Source of the DNA: Candidatus Moranbacteria bacterium CG_4_8_14_3_um_filter_34_16
Lineage (GTDB): Bacteria > Patescibacteriota > Minisyncoccia > Moranbacterales > UBA2206
Direction: 5' to 3'
Assembly (NCBI GenBank): GCA_002782345.1
Contig: PFHO01000047.1
Span: 1 to 6,871, forward strand
DNA length: 6,871 nucleotides
In this document: positions 1 to 5,213 of the stretch, one piece after another
Layout of the letters: every line of letters begins with the position of its first letter
Numbering within the stretch: the stretch's first letter is position 1
Program-made: the position numbers and the translations under genes
The notes under the pieces: model-generated
What the model saw: only the letters and a program-made list of their open reading frames with translations
What the model was told of the DNA's origin: nothing
The model's database searches: none

Positions 1-1129
1 TATCCTGCAAGTCTTTGTATTTTTGCAAAACTTGTTGCACTCCGCGTGCCACTTTATAATGTTCCTCTCCGACAATTTTCGGATCCAAGATAGTTGAATT
101 GGAATCCAAAGGATCCACTGCCGGATAAATTCCCAACTCCGCAAGAGATCTAGAAAGCACCACTGTAGAATCCAAATGACCGAAAGTGGTCGCCGGAGCC
201 GGATCAGTCAGATCGTCCGCCGGAACATAAATCGCTTGCACAGAAGTAACTGATCCTTTTTTGGTAGAAGTAATTCTTTCTTGCAGTTTTCCCATTTCCT
301 CCGCTAATGTTGGTTGATATCCCACCGCTGAAGGAATGCGTCCTAAGAGCGCCGAAACTTCCGAACCAGCTTGAGTAAAACGAAAAATATTGTCAATAAA
401 AAATAAAACATCTTTTCCTTCTTGATCGCGAAAATATTCCGCCATAGTAAGAGCCGATAAAGCTACTCGCTGACGTGCTCCCGGCGGTTCATTCATTTGT
501 CCAAAAACCAAAGAAGTTTGCTTCAAAACTCCCGATTCTTTCATTTCGTGATAAAGATCATTGCCCTCCCTGGTTCTTTCGCCCACTCCGGCAAAAACGC
601 TATACCCGCCATGTTCCTGAGCGATATTTCTGATCAATTCTTGGATAGTAACTGTTTTCCCCACTCCCGCTCCACCGAAAAGACCTACCTTCCCTCCCTT
701 GATGAAAGGACAAATAAGATCAATCACTTTTATTCCGGTTTCAAAAATTTCCGCTTTTGTGGATTGATCGGAAAAATTAGGCGCTTCCCTATGAATCGGA
801 TCTCTTCTTGAAACCTTAATTTCTTCCTTAATCCCGTCAATAGGTTCGCCTAAAAGGTTAAACATTCTCCCTAAAACTTCTTTTCCCACCGGGACAGAAA
901 TAGGCGCGAAAGTGTCTCTCACTTCCATCCCTCGTCTGATCCCGTCCGTGGAGCCCATCGCCACTGCACGAATTTTGTTCGCTCCAATATGTTGATGAGT
1001 TTCCAAAACTAATTTTTTCTCATTCCCCAAACTAATTTCCAAAGCGTTATAAATTTTAGGCAAATCACTTTCAAACTCAACATCCACTACCGGACCGATA
1101 ACTTGCAAAATTTTTCCTGTGTTTTTCAT
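1..1129 (-). CDS. atpD: F1 ATP synthase subunit beta, partial (3' end beyond left edge)
   Basis: Catalytic subunit of the F1 head; alternates with alpha and makes or hydrolyses ATP in the cytoplasm. Translating the minus strand from the ATG at 1127-1129 gives 376 uninterrupted codons to the window edge. Visible in order: N-terminal beta-barrel (about 1-80), P-loop GGAGVGKT (152-159), GERTREGNDLYHEM with the catalytic Glu at 184, Walker B strand VLFFID ending in Asp246, the conserved VPADDLTDPAPATTF stretch (302-315), Tyr335 of the adenine pocket, and the alpha/beta family signature PAVDPLDSNS (336-345). The usual Arg just after the signature (DSTSR in E. coli) is Thr346 here. About 95 C-terminal codons, including the DELSEED region, lie outside the window. 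The gene is separated from atpG by 190 nt, the longest spacer in the operon. No Shine-Dalgarno precedes the start (AATTGAAAAATATG). Identification is certain. Confidence 0.98.
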   Translation of the reverse strand, partial: MKNTGKILQVIGPVVDVEFESDLPKIYNALEISLGNEKKLVLETHQHIGANKIRAVAMGSTDGIRRGMEVRDTFAPISVPVGKEVLGRMFNLLGEPIDGIKEEIKVSRRDPIHREAPNFSDQSTKAEIFETGIKVIDLICPFIKGGKVGLFGGAGVGKTVTIQELIRNIAQEHGGYSVFAGVGERTREGNDLYHEMKESGVLKQTSLVFGQMNEPPGARQRVALSALTMAEYFRDQEGKDVLFFIDNIFRFTQAGSEVSALLGRIPSAVGYQPTLAEEMGKLQERITSTKKGSVTSVQAIYVPADDLTDPAPATTFGHLDSTVVLSRSLAELGIYPAVDPLDSNSTILDPKIVGEEHYKVARGVQQVLQKYKDLQD

Positions 1130-1172
1130 ATTTTTCAATTGAACATTAATTATTAAAATTATATTATAACTG

Positions 1173-1197
1173 ATATTTTTTAATTTAAAAAAAATAT
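1173..1197. repeat. A/T-only inverted repeat before atpD
   Basis: ATATTTTTT (1173-1181) and AAAAAATAT (1189-1197) are perfect reverse complements, 9 bp each, around a 7-nt loop. The stem contains no G or C, so it would be weak in RNA. It could equally be a by-product of low-complexity A/T sequence. It lies about 45 nt upstream of the atpD start codon. Confidence 0.4.
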
Positions 1198-1218
1198 TTA
1201 TGCGACTGACCCAATAAG

Positions 1219-1238
1219 AGAATTGCAACTATAATTCT
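1219..1238. repeat. Short inverted repeat in the atpG-atpD spacer
   Basis: AGAATT (1219-1224) and AATTCT (1233-1238) form a 6-bp stem around an 8-nt loop. On the plus strand it is followed by a run of T, resembling a weak terminator for antisense transcription. On the minus strand no T-run follows. Function is unknown; the stem is short enough to be chance. Confidence 0.3.
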
Positions 1239-1240
1239 TT

Positions 1241-1268
1241 TTTATAATCCCAGTTTATTTTTAAGCAA
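1241..1268 (-). promoter_or_regulatory. Possible internal promoter upstream of atpD
   Basis: Reading toward atpD, TTGCTT (1263-1268) is followed after 16 nt by TATAAA (1241-1246). The -10 matches 5 of 6 consensus positions, but the -35 only 3 of 6. A second, perfect TATAAT lies closer to the gene at 1163-1168 without a good -35. In DNA this AT-rich such matches occur by chance, so this is only a candidate. Its position in the one long spacer of the operon is the main argument for it. Confidence 0.25.
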
Positions 1269-1274
1269 TTTCAC

Positions 1275-1289
1275 TTAGATATAATCTAA
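1275..1289. repeat. Inverted repeat just downstream of atpG
   Basis: TTAGAT (1275-1280) and ATCTAA (1284-1289) are perfect reverse complements around a 3-nt loop, about 30 nt after the atpG stop codon. It could be a small mRNA hairpin or a short operator-like palindrome. No T-tract makes it a terminator. Low information content. Confidence 0.35.
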
Positions 1290-1319
1290 AAAGAAAACAT
1301 TAATTTTTATTTTTAAAAA

Positions 1320-2282
1320 CTATCCTCTTAACGCCGCACTACCGGCAGAAATTTCCGCAATTTCTTGAGTAATTTTAGTTTGTCTTAATTGGTTATAAGT
1401 CAAAGTTAAATCCTCAACCATATCACTGGCCGCATCAGTGGCATTTCTCATCGCCATCATTCGCACTGATTCTTTGGAAGCGTTAGATTCCAAAACAGCG
1501 TGATAAATCTGCATTTCAATGAGGCGAGGAAAAATGAAATCCAACACTTCATCCGGACCGGGTTCAACTTTATATTCCAATTTAGGCTCTTCCAAACCAT
1601 ATTCCCCGGCAGTATCATCTATTTCGGCAATTTGTTTTTCAATATCAATTTTGGAAATTGGCAAAATTTGTCTAATCTTGGCTTGCTGGTTTATGGTTGA
1701 AATATAATCGGTATATACCACCACCACTTTGTCATAATTTTTGTTTAAATATTCTTCCATAATAATTTTAACCACTGGACGAACACTTTCAATGCTGGGA
1801 AGATAAGTCAGTTCGGGGAAAGAAGCAATTATTTTTTTGGATAATCCTCTGATTATTCCCTCGGATTTTTTTCCAATCGTGATAAAATCCACTTGCAAAT
1901 TTTCACTGGCAATCTTTGATTCTATCTTTTTGTTTCCCACTCTGTTTATTTTCAATCTTGAAGGATCTTTCAACTCCTGTCTTATTTTTTTGATAATTTG
2001 AGAATTAAAAGAACCGCAAAGACCTTTATTGGAAGTAATGACCAAAATCAAAACACTCTTCACTTCTCGCACTTCTAAAAGACCTTTATTTTTAGATTCA
2101 AAAGCTCGCGCCAAATTTGTAAGCACGCTCCAAGCGCTATGCGCGTAAGGGCGAATAGCCAAAACACTTGCCACCGCACGACGCATTTTGGTAGCCGACA
2201 CCATTTCCATCGCTTTGGTAATTTTTTTAGTATTGCCGATAGATTTTATTCTCCGTCTGATTTCTTTGGTATTATTGGCCAT
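1320..2282 (-). CDS. atpG: F1 ATP synthase subunit gamma (enlarged)
   Basis: Central rotor shaft that turns inside the alpha3beta3 head and joins it to the c-ring. The 320-aa product begins MANNTKEIRRRIKSIGNTKK with the KAMEMVSATKMRRA helix (about 23-36) that forms the N-terminal half of the coiled coil. It continues through the Rossmann-like core (SNKGLCG at 84-90) and ends with the conserved C-terminal helix ITQEIAEISAGSAA (304-317), the gamma signature, with Ser316 where Ala is usual. Bacterial gammas are typically about 285-290 aa. The extra length sits in two places: after the LCG helix (about 105-130, rich in Lys/Ile/Asn) and in a loop before the C-terminal domain (about 211-240, acidic). 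Start ATG at 2280-2282, 49 nt after atpA, preceded by an A-run rather than a Shine-Dalgarno. It should act with alpha and beta. Identification is secure. Confidence 0.97.
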   Translation of the reverse strand: MANNTKEIRRRIKSIGNTKKITKAMEMVSATKMRRAVASVLAIRPYAHSAWSVLTNLARAFESKNKGLLEVREVKSVLILVITSNKGLCGSFNSQIIKKIRQELKDPSRLKINRVGNKKIESKIASENLQVDFITIGKKSEGIIRGLSKKIIASFPELTYLPSIESVRPVVKIIMEEYLNKNYDKVVVVYTDYISTINQQAKIRQILPISKIDIEKQIAEIDDTAGEYGLEEPKLEYKVEPGPDEVLDFIFPRLIEMQIYHAVLESNASKESVRMMAMRNATDAASDMVEDLTLTYNQLRQTKITQEIAEISAGSAALRG

Positions 2283-2302
2283 TTTTTTTATAACTTATAT
2301 AT

Positions 2303-2314
2303 TTTTGCGCAAAA
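2303..2314. repeat. 12-bp perfect palindrome in the atpA-atpG spacer
   Basis: TTTTGCGCAAAA is a perfect palindrome placed 20 nt upstream of the atpG start codon. Its GCGC core stands out in an otherwise A/T spacer. With a one-base bulge the pairing extends a further three bp. It could form a small hairpin close to the atpG start or be a protein-binding site. No direct evidence for either. Confidence 0.4.
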
Positions 2315-2331
2315 TATTTTTCATTTGAATT

Positions 2332-3846
2332 TTATGCGTTATGTCCATTTTGATAAACTTCTTTGAAGTCAGCTATCGCTTTATCAATTTTTTCTTTTAT
2401 TCCTTCCGTCAATTCTTTCTTTTCCGCCACCAAATCAAGTGTTTCTCTTTGGAAGCTATTAAGATATTTATGAAAATCTTTTTCCCAATCTTTTACTTTT
2501 TCCACCGCCACATCATCTAAAAATCCATTTATCAAAGCATAGATTATCATTACTTGATTTTCTACCGGCATTGGATCATATTGATCCTGTTTCAAAATTT
2601 CCACCGTTCTTTTACCTCTTTCAATTTGCGCTTTGGTTTTTTGGTCTAAATCAGAACCAAATTGAGCAAAAGCTTCCAATTCCCGAAATTGAGCCACATC
2701 CAAACGCAATTTTCCGGCAACTTTTTTCATCGCTTTTATCTGCGCCACCGAACCGACTCGCGACACAGAAATTCCCACATTAAGCGCTGGACGAATTCCT
2801 TTATAAAAAAGATCCGCTTCCAAATATATTTGCCCATCTGTAATGGAAATAACATTGGTGGGAATATACGCGGAAACATCTCCCGCTTGAGTTTCAATGA
2901 TTGGCAAAGCTGTAAGAGAACCCCCGCCAAATTTTTCATCCAACTTGGCGCTTCTTTCCAAAAGTCTAGAATGCAAATAAAAAATGTCTCCGGGATAAGC
3001 TTCCCGTCCTGGCGGACGACGCAAGATCAAAGAAATCTGACGATAAGCCCAAGCATGTCGACTTAAATCGTCATAAACAATCAAAACATCTTCGCCTTTA
3101 TCCATAAAATATTCCCCTAAAGCGCAACCAGCATACGGCGCGATGAAAGACAAAGAAGCTGAATCGGAAGCGCCGGCCACAACAATAGTGGTATATTCCA
3201 TCGCTCCTTTCTTCTCAAGTTCAGCCACAATTCTGGCAATTTTAGATTCTTTTTGACCGATTGCCACATAAATACATTTCATATTTTGCCCTTTTTGATT
3301 GATAATTGTGTCAATCGCAATAGCAGTTTTTCCGGTTTGGCGATCGCCAATAATCAATTCTCTTTGTCCGCGTCCAATAGGAATCATCGTATCAATAGCT
3401 TTAATCCCAGTTTGCACCGGCTCATTAACAGATTTTCTGGTAATCACTCCTGGTGCAATCTTTTCAATAGGATAAAATTTTTCCGCTTTCACTTCACCTT
3501 TGCCATCCAAAGTTTCTCCAATAGGATTTATGACTCGGCCGATAAAATTTTCTCCTACAGGGACAGATAAAATTTTTCCAGTGGATTTTACTATTTCTTT
3601 TTCTTTGATATTTTCATAAGATCCTAAAATCATAGCCCCCACCAAATCTTCTTCCAAATTGAGCGCCACTCCAAAACGACCGCTCTCAAATTGTAACATC
3701 TCTCCGGACATTACCTCTCTAAGTCCGGATATTTTCGCTACACCGTCTCCAACTTCAACCACTTGACCCACTTTCTCCGTTTGAATTTGGGTTTCAAAAT
3801 TTTCAATTTGTTTTTTAAGCTGATCAACTATGTAATCTTTATTCAT
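2332..3846 (-). CDS. atpA: F1 ATP synthase subunit alpha
   Basis: Non-catalytic nucleotide-binding subunit of the F1 hexamer, providing the arginine finger to the beta active sites. The 504-aa product has normal family length. Features in order: N-terminal helix that binds delta (about 1-22), beta-barrel (about 25-95), P-loop GDRQTGKT (167-174), Walker B region VLIVYDD (254-260), DDLSRHAWAYRQISLILRRP (259-278), and the alpha/beta signature PALNVGISVS (353-362) followed by Arg363, the arginine finger equivalent to E. coli Arg376. The C-terminal helical domain runs from about 380 to the end. Start ATG at 3844-3846 lies 13 nt after atpH, the tightest junction in the operon. No Shine-Dalgarno is visible (AAAAATTGAAAAATTATG). 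The reading frame is intact with no odd residues at catalytic positions. Identification is certain. Confidence 0.99.
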   Translation of the reverse strand: MNKDYIVDQLKKQIENFETQIQTEKVGQVVEVGDGVAKISGLREVMSGEMLQFESGRFGVALNLEEDLVGAMILGSYENIKEKEIVKSTGKILSVPVGENFIGRVINPIGETLDGKGEVKAEKFYPIEKIAPGVITRKSVNEPVQTGIKAIDTMIPIGRGQRELIIGDRQTGKTAIAIDTIINQKGQNMKCIYVAIGQKESKIARIVAELEKKGAMEYTTIVVAGASDSASLSFIAPYAGCALGEYFMDKGEDVLIVYDDLSRHAWAYRQISLILRRPPGREAYPGDIFYLHSRLLERSAKLDEKFGGGSLTALPIIETQAGDVSAYIPTNVISITDGQIYLEADLFYKGIRPALNVGISVSRVGSVAQIKAMKKVAGKLRLDVAQFRELEAFAQFGSDLDQKTKAQIERGKRTVEILKQDQYDPMPVENQVMIIYALINGFLDDVAVEKVKDWEKDFHKYLNSFQRETLDLVAEKKELTEGIKEKIDKAIADFKEVYQNGHNA

Positions 3847-3859
3847 AATTTTTCAATTT

Positions 3860-4261
3860 TTATTTAGTTATTGCTTGTTTCAAATTTTTCAATTGTTTCG
3901 CCACGCTGAAATCTATCCAATCATCTCCCACTTTCAGAATAATTCCTCCTTTTATTTTCTCGTCTATTTCCTCTTTTAAAAAAACTTCGTTCGCTTCATA
4001 TTTATTCTTTATATAATTTTCCAATTTACTTTTTGTTTCATCAGCCAGTTTTTCTCGTGTAATAATTTCCCCCTTGATTATTTTATTCTCGCGATTATAT
4101 ATCGCCTCAAATTTTTGAATAATTTCATTTTTGAGACGCAATTGATTTTTCTTGAATAAAATTTTTACCAAACCGGAAACAATCTCTCCAGCCTCTTCCG
4201 GGGTTTTTTCTTGAACAGATTCATATAAAGATTTTGCGTATTGCAAACTACTTATTTTCAT
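3860..4261 (-). CDS. atpH: F1 ATP synthase subunit delta, internally shortened
   Basis: Stator cap (OSCP equivalent) that joins the top of the alpha3beta3 head to the b stalk. The product is 133 aa against about 175-180 in most bacteria. The start is conserved (LQYAKSLYE, 6-14) and so is the C-terminal half, including IIKGEI (61-66) and the terminal GGIILKVGDDWIDFSV (105-120). Residues 31-66 line up by eye with the last helices of the usual N-terminal bundle. About 45 residues, roughly helices 2-4 of that bundle, are therefore missing from the middle rather than from an end. The frame is open throughout, so this is not a frameshift artefact visible here. Start ATG at 4259-4261, 59 nt after atpF; the upstream micro-ORF at 4248-4295 overlaps the start. 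The position between atpF and atpA supports the call. Confidence 0.93.
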   Translation of the reverse strand: MKISSLQYAKSLYESVQEKTPEEAGEIVSGLVKILFKKNQLRLKNEIIQKFEAIYNRENKIIKGEIITREKLADETKSKLENYIKNKYEANEVFLKEEIDEKIKGGIILKVGDDWIDFSVAKQLKNLKQAITK

Positions 4262-4295
4262 AAAACTTTATCCGTTTTAAAAATTTTAACGACAT
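4248..4295 (-). other. 15-codon micro-ORF overlapping the atpH start
   Basis: An ATG at 4293-4295 opens MSLKFLKRIKFYENK and stops at TAG 4248-4250, 11 nt past the A of the atpH ATG and in a different frame. It is preceded by AAAGGAAAAGAG (4298-4309), with AGGA 8 nt from the ATG. This is the only well-spaced Shine-Dalgarno/ATG pair I found in the window. It might be a leader that couples translation of atpH to ribosome arrival. The peptide itself is basic and unremarkable. Short ORFs arise easily in such DNA, so this is tentative. Confidence 0.25.
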
Positions 4296-4320
4296 TACTC
4301 TTTTCCTTTCATTTTAAAAT

Positions 4321-4812
4321 TTATGAACTCAAAACTTTTTCAATCAATTTCTTATCCTTTTCCTTATCAATTTTTTCTTCAATAATTTTTTCTGTCGCCG
4401 ATACCACCAAATCCGCCACTTCGGATTTTATCTCGGTCAATATCTTCCGTTTTTCGTTTTCAATCTCTATCTTGGAATTTCGCAAAATTTTATCCGCTTC
4501 CTCTTTGGCTTTGACAACAATTTCTTGAGCATTTTTTAAAGCCGATTCCTCTCCTTTTTGGATTATATTTTGAAATTCTTTTTTAGCAACGGATAAAATT
4601 TCTTTTTCTTTTTTGGCAATATCTTCCAACTTTTTTTGCGCCATTTCCGAATCCTTCAAACCTTTTTCAATTTTTTTGGTTCTAGCATTCAAAGTTTTTA
4701 AAATCGGTCCATAAGCGAATTTATAAAGAACTAAAAGCACAATAGAAAAATTAATCACCTGTGCTACCAAAAGATTTGTTTCAATATGAAATGTTTTTAC
4801 AAGTTCTTCCAT
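4321..4812 (-). CDS. atpF: Fo ATP synthase subunit b
   Basis: Peripheral stalk subunit, anchored in the membrane and reaching up to delta and alpha; normally a dimer. The 163-aa product has the family architecture. A single N-terminal membrane helix (about 13-33, LLVAQVINFSIVLLVLYKFA) is followed by GPI (35-37). A long, highly charged alanine/lysine/glutamate coiled coil spans about 40-125, and the C-terminal delta-binding segment is VADLVVSATEKIIEEKIDKE (132-151). Only one b gene is present here, with no b' paralogue, so a homodimeric stalk is expected. Start ATG at 4810-4812, 86 nt after atpE. The strong hairpin at 4830-4878 lies between them and ends 17 nt before this start. The leader ATTTATTTTTTATG has no Shine-Dalgarno. 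Confidence 0.95.
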   Translation of the reverse strand: MEELVKTFHIETNLLVAQVINFSIVLLVLYKFAYGPILKTLNARTKKIEKGLKDSEMAQKKLEDIAKKEKEILSVAKKEFQNIIQKGEESALKNAQEIVVKAKEEADKILRNSKIEIENEKRKILTEIKSEVADLVVSATEKIIEEKIDKEKDKKLIEKVLSS

Positions 4813-4829
4813 AAAAAATAAATTAATAA

Positions 4830-4878
4830 TTTTATTCCGGCTTTTCTTTATTATTGATTAAAGAGAAGCCGAATAAAA
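4830..4878 (-). terminator. Strong imperfect hairpin between atpE and atpF (attenuator or mRNA-stabilising element)
   Basis: In the transcript, TTTTATTCGGCTTCTCTTTA (4878 to 4859) pairs with 4850 to 4830 around an 8-nt loop. The pairing is 6 bp, one C-A mismatch, 6 bp with the core CGGCTT/AAGCCG, one bulged base (4837), then 7 bp: 19 pairs in all. It starts 20 nt after the atpE stop codon and ends 17 nt before the atpF ATG. The sequence after it is U-rich but lacks an immediate uninterrupted U-run, so full intrinsic termination is not expected. The c subunit is needed in about ten copies per enzyme. A hairpin here could protect the 3' end of an atpE-bearing mRNA or reduce read-through into atpF. 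The structure is seen directly; the role is inferred. Confidence 0.6.
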
Positions 4879-4898
4879 CCACTACATTTAAAAAATTC

Positions 4899-5117
4899 CT
4901 ATTTGATTGAAAAAGCGATAACCAAAGCGTAAATCGCTACCGCTTCGGCAAAAGCTGACGCCAAAAGCATCGGCACCAAAATTTTACTCGCCGCTTCCGG
5001 ATTTCTCCCAATAGACTCCATCGCCTTAGCGCCAATTTTTCCGATAGCGAACGCCGGACCGATAGAACCGATTCCAATCGCCAATCCTTTGGCAAGCATC
5101 CCTAAATCCATTTCCAT
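4899..5117 (-). CDS. atpE: Fo ATP synthase subunit c (proteolipid ring)
   Basis: Hairpin membrane protein whose oligomer forms the rotor ring that carries ions across the membrane. From the ATG at 5115-5117 the product is 72 aa. Helix 1 is about 5-30, the cytoplasmic loop is SIGRNPEAA with Arg38 (35-43), and helix 2 is about 46-69 with the ion-binding Glu58 in ASAFAEAVAIY. The Na+ ligands of Ilyobacter c (Gln32, Ser66) are Ile25 and Ala59 here, which points to proton coupling. The helix-1 glycine motif is altered to S18-x-G20-x-A22-x-A24-x-G26. An in-frame TTG at 5136-5138 would add seven residues (79 aa), but the ATG gives a typical c N-terminus (MEMDLG). A second in-frame ATG sits at 5109-5111. 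The spacer to atpB is 96 nt and AT-rich, with no Shine-Dalgarno. Confidence 0.95.
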   Translation of the reverse strand: MEMDLGMLAKGLAIGIGSIGPAFAIGKIGAKAMESIGRNPEAASKILVPMLLASAFAEAVAIYALVIAFSIK

Positions 5118-5135
5118 ATTATTTTTATATTTCAA

Positions 5136-5170
5136 CAATCGACTATTTTTTTGGATTTTTAAAGTCGTTG
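5136..5170. repeat. Weak inverted repeat in the atpB-atpE spacer
   Basis: CAA-T-CGACT (5136-5144, one bulged T) pairs with AGTCGTTG (5163-5170) around an 18-nt loop. The 8-bp stem is about 20 nt upstream of the atpE ATG and could influence translation of atpE, the most highly needed subunit. The large loop and bulge make it marginal. Confidence 0.25.
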
Positions 5171-5213
5171 CGAAATAAAATTAAATTAATTATTTTAAAA
5201 ACAAAAAATGAGC

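Larger units (their letters stand above)
1130..1319 (-). other. Long AT-rich atpG-atpD intergenic region
   Basis: This 190-nt spacer separates the end of atpG from the start of atpD, whereas the other spacers inside the operon are 13 to 129 nt. The flanks are nearly pure A+T; the centre (about 1200-1275) is less extreme. No ORF with a start codon and useful length is present, and I see no tRNA-like or other recognisable RNA fold. It contains three short inverted repeats (1173-1197, 1219-1238, 1275-1289) and possible promoter hexamers reading toward atpD. It may hold an internal promoter or mRNA-processing site that adjusts beta expression. That role is inferred only from the length and the motifs. 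Confidence 0.6.

Noticed and set aside
497..811. 104-aa plus-strand ORF inside atpD
   Set aside because: It lies wholly antisense to the strongly conserved beta P-loop region, and its translation has no recognisable character. It is a shadow ORF.
1213..1243. Plus-strand hairpin plus T-run (terminator-like)
   Set aside because: No plus-strand gene ends nearby and the stem is six A/T-rich bp; kept only as a short inverted repeat.
1130..1319. tRNA or small structured RNA in the long spacer
   Set aside because: No cloverleaf, T-loop motif or GC-rich stem could be found; only short A/T-rich repeats.
2736..2939. 67-aa minus-strand ORF in another frame of atpA
   Set aside because: Overlaps the alpha signature region in an alternative frame; atpA is the real gene.
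2662..3066. 134-aa plus-strand ORF antisense to atpA
   Set aside because: Fully inside conserved alpha coding sequence, no ribosome site, random-looking composition.
3253..3570. 105-aa plus-strand ORF antisense to atpA
   Set aside because: Same reason: complement of the alpha P-loop region; no independent support.
3860..4261. atpH as a truncated pseudogene or frameshift
   Set aside because: Both conserved ends are in one open frame and normal operon position is kept; a shortened functional delta is more likely.
4241..4528. 95-aa plus-strand ORF across atpF/atpH
   Set aside because: Phe/Ser/Ile-rich translation is the complement of Lys/Glu-rich coiled-coil codons, not a membrane protein.
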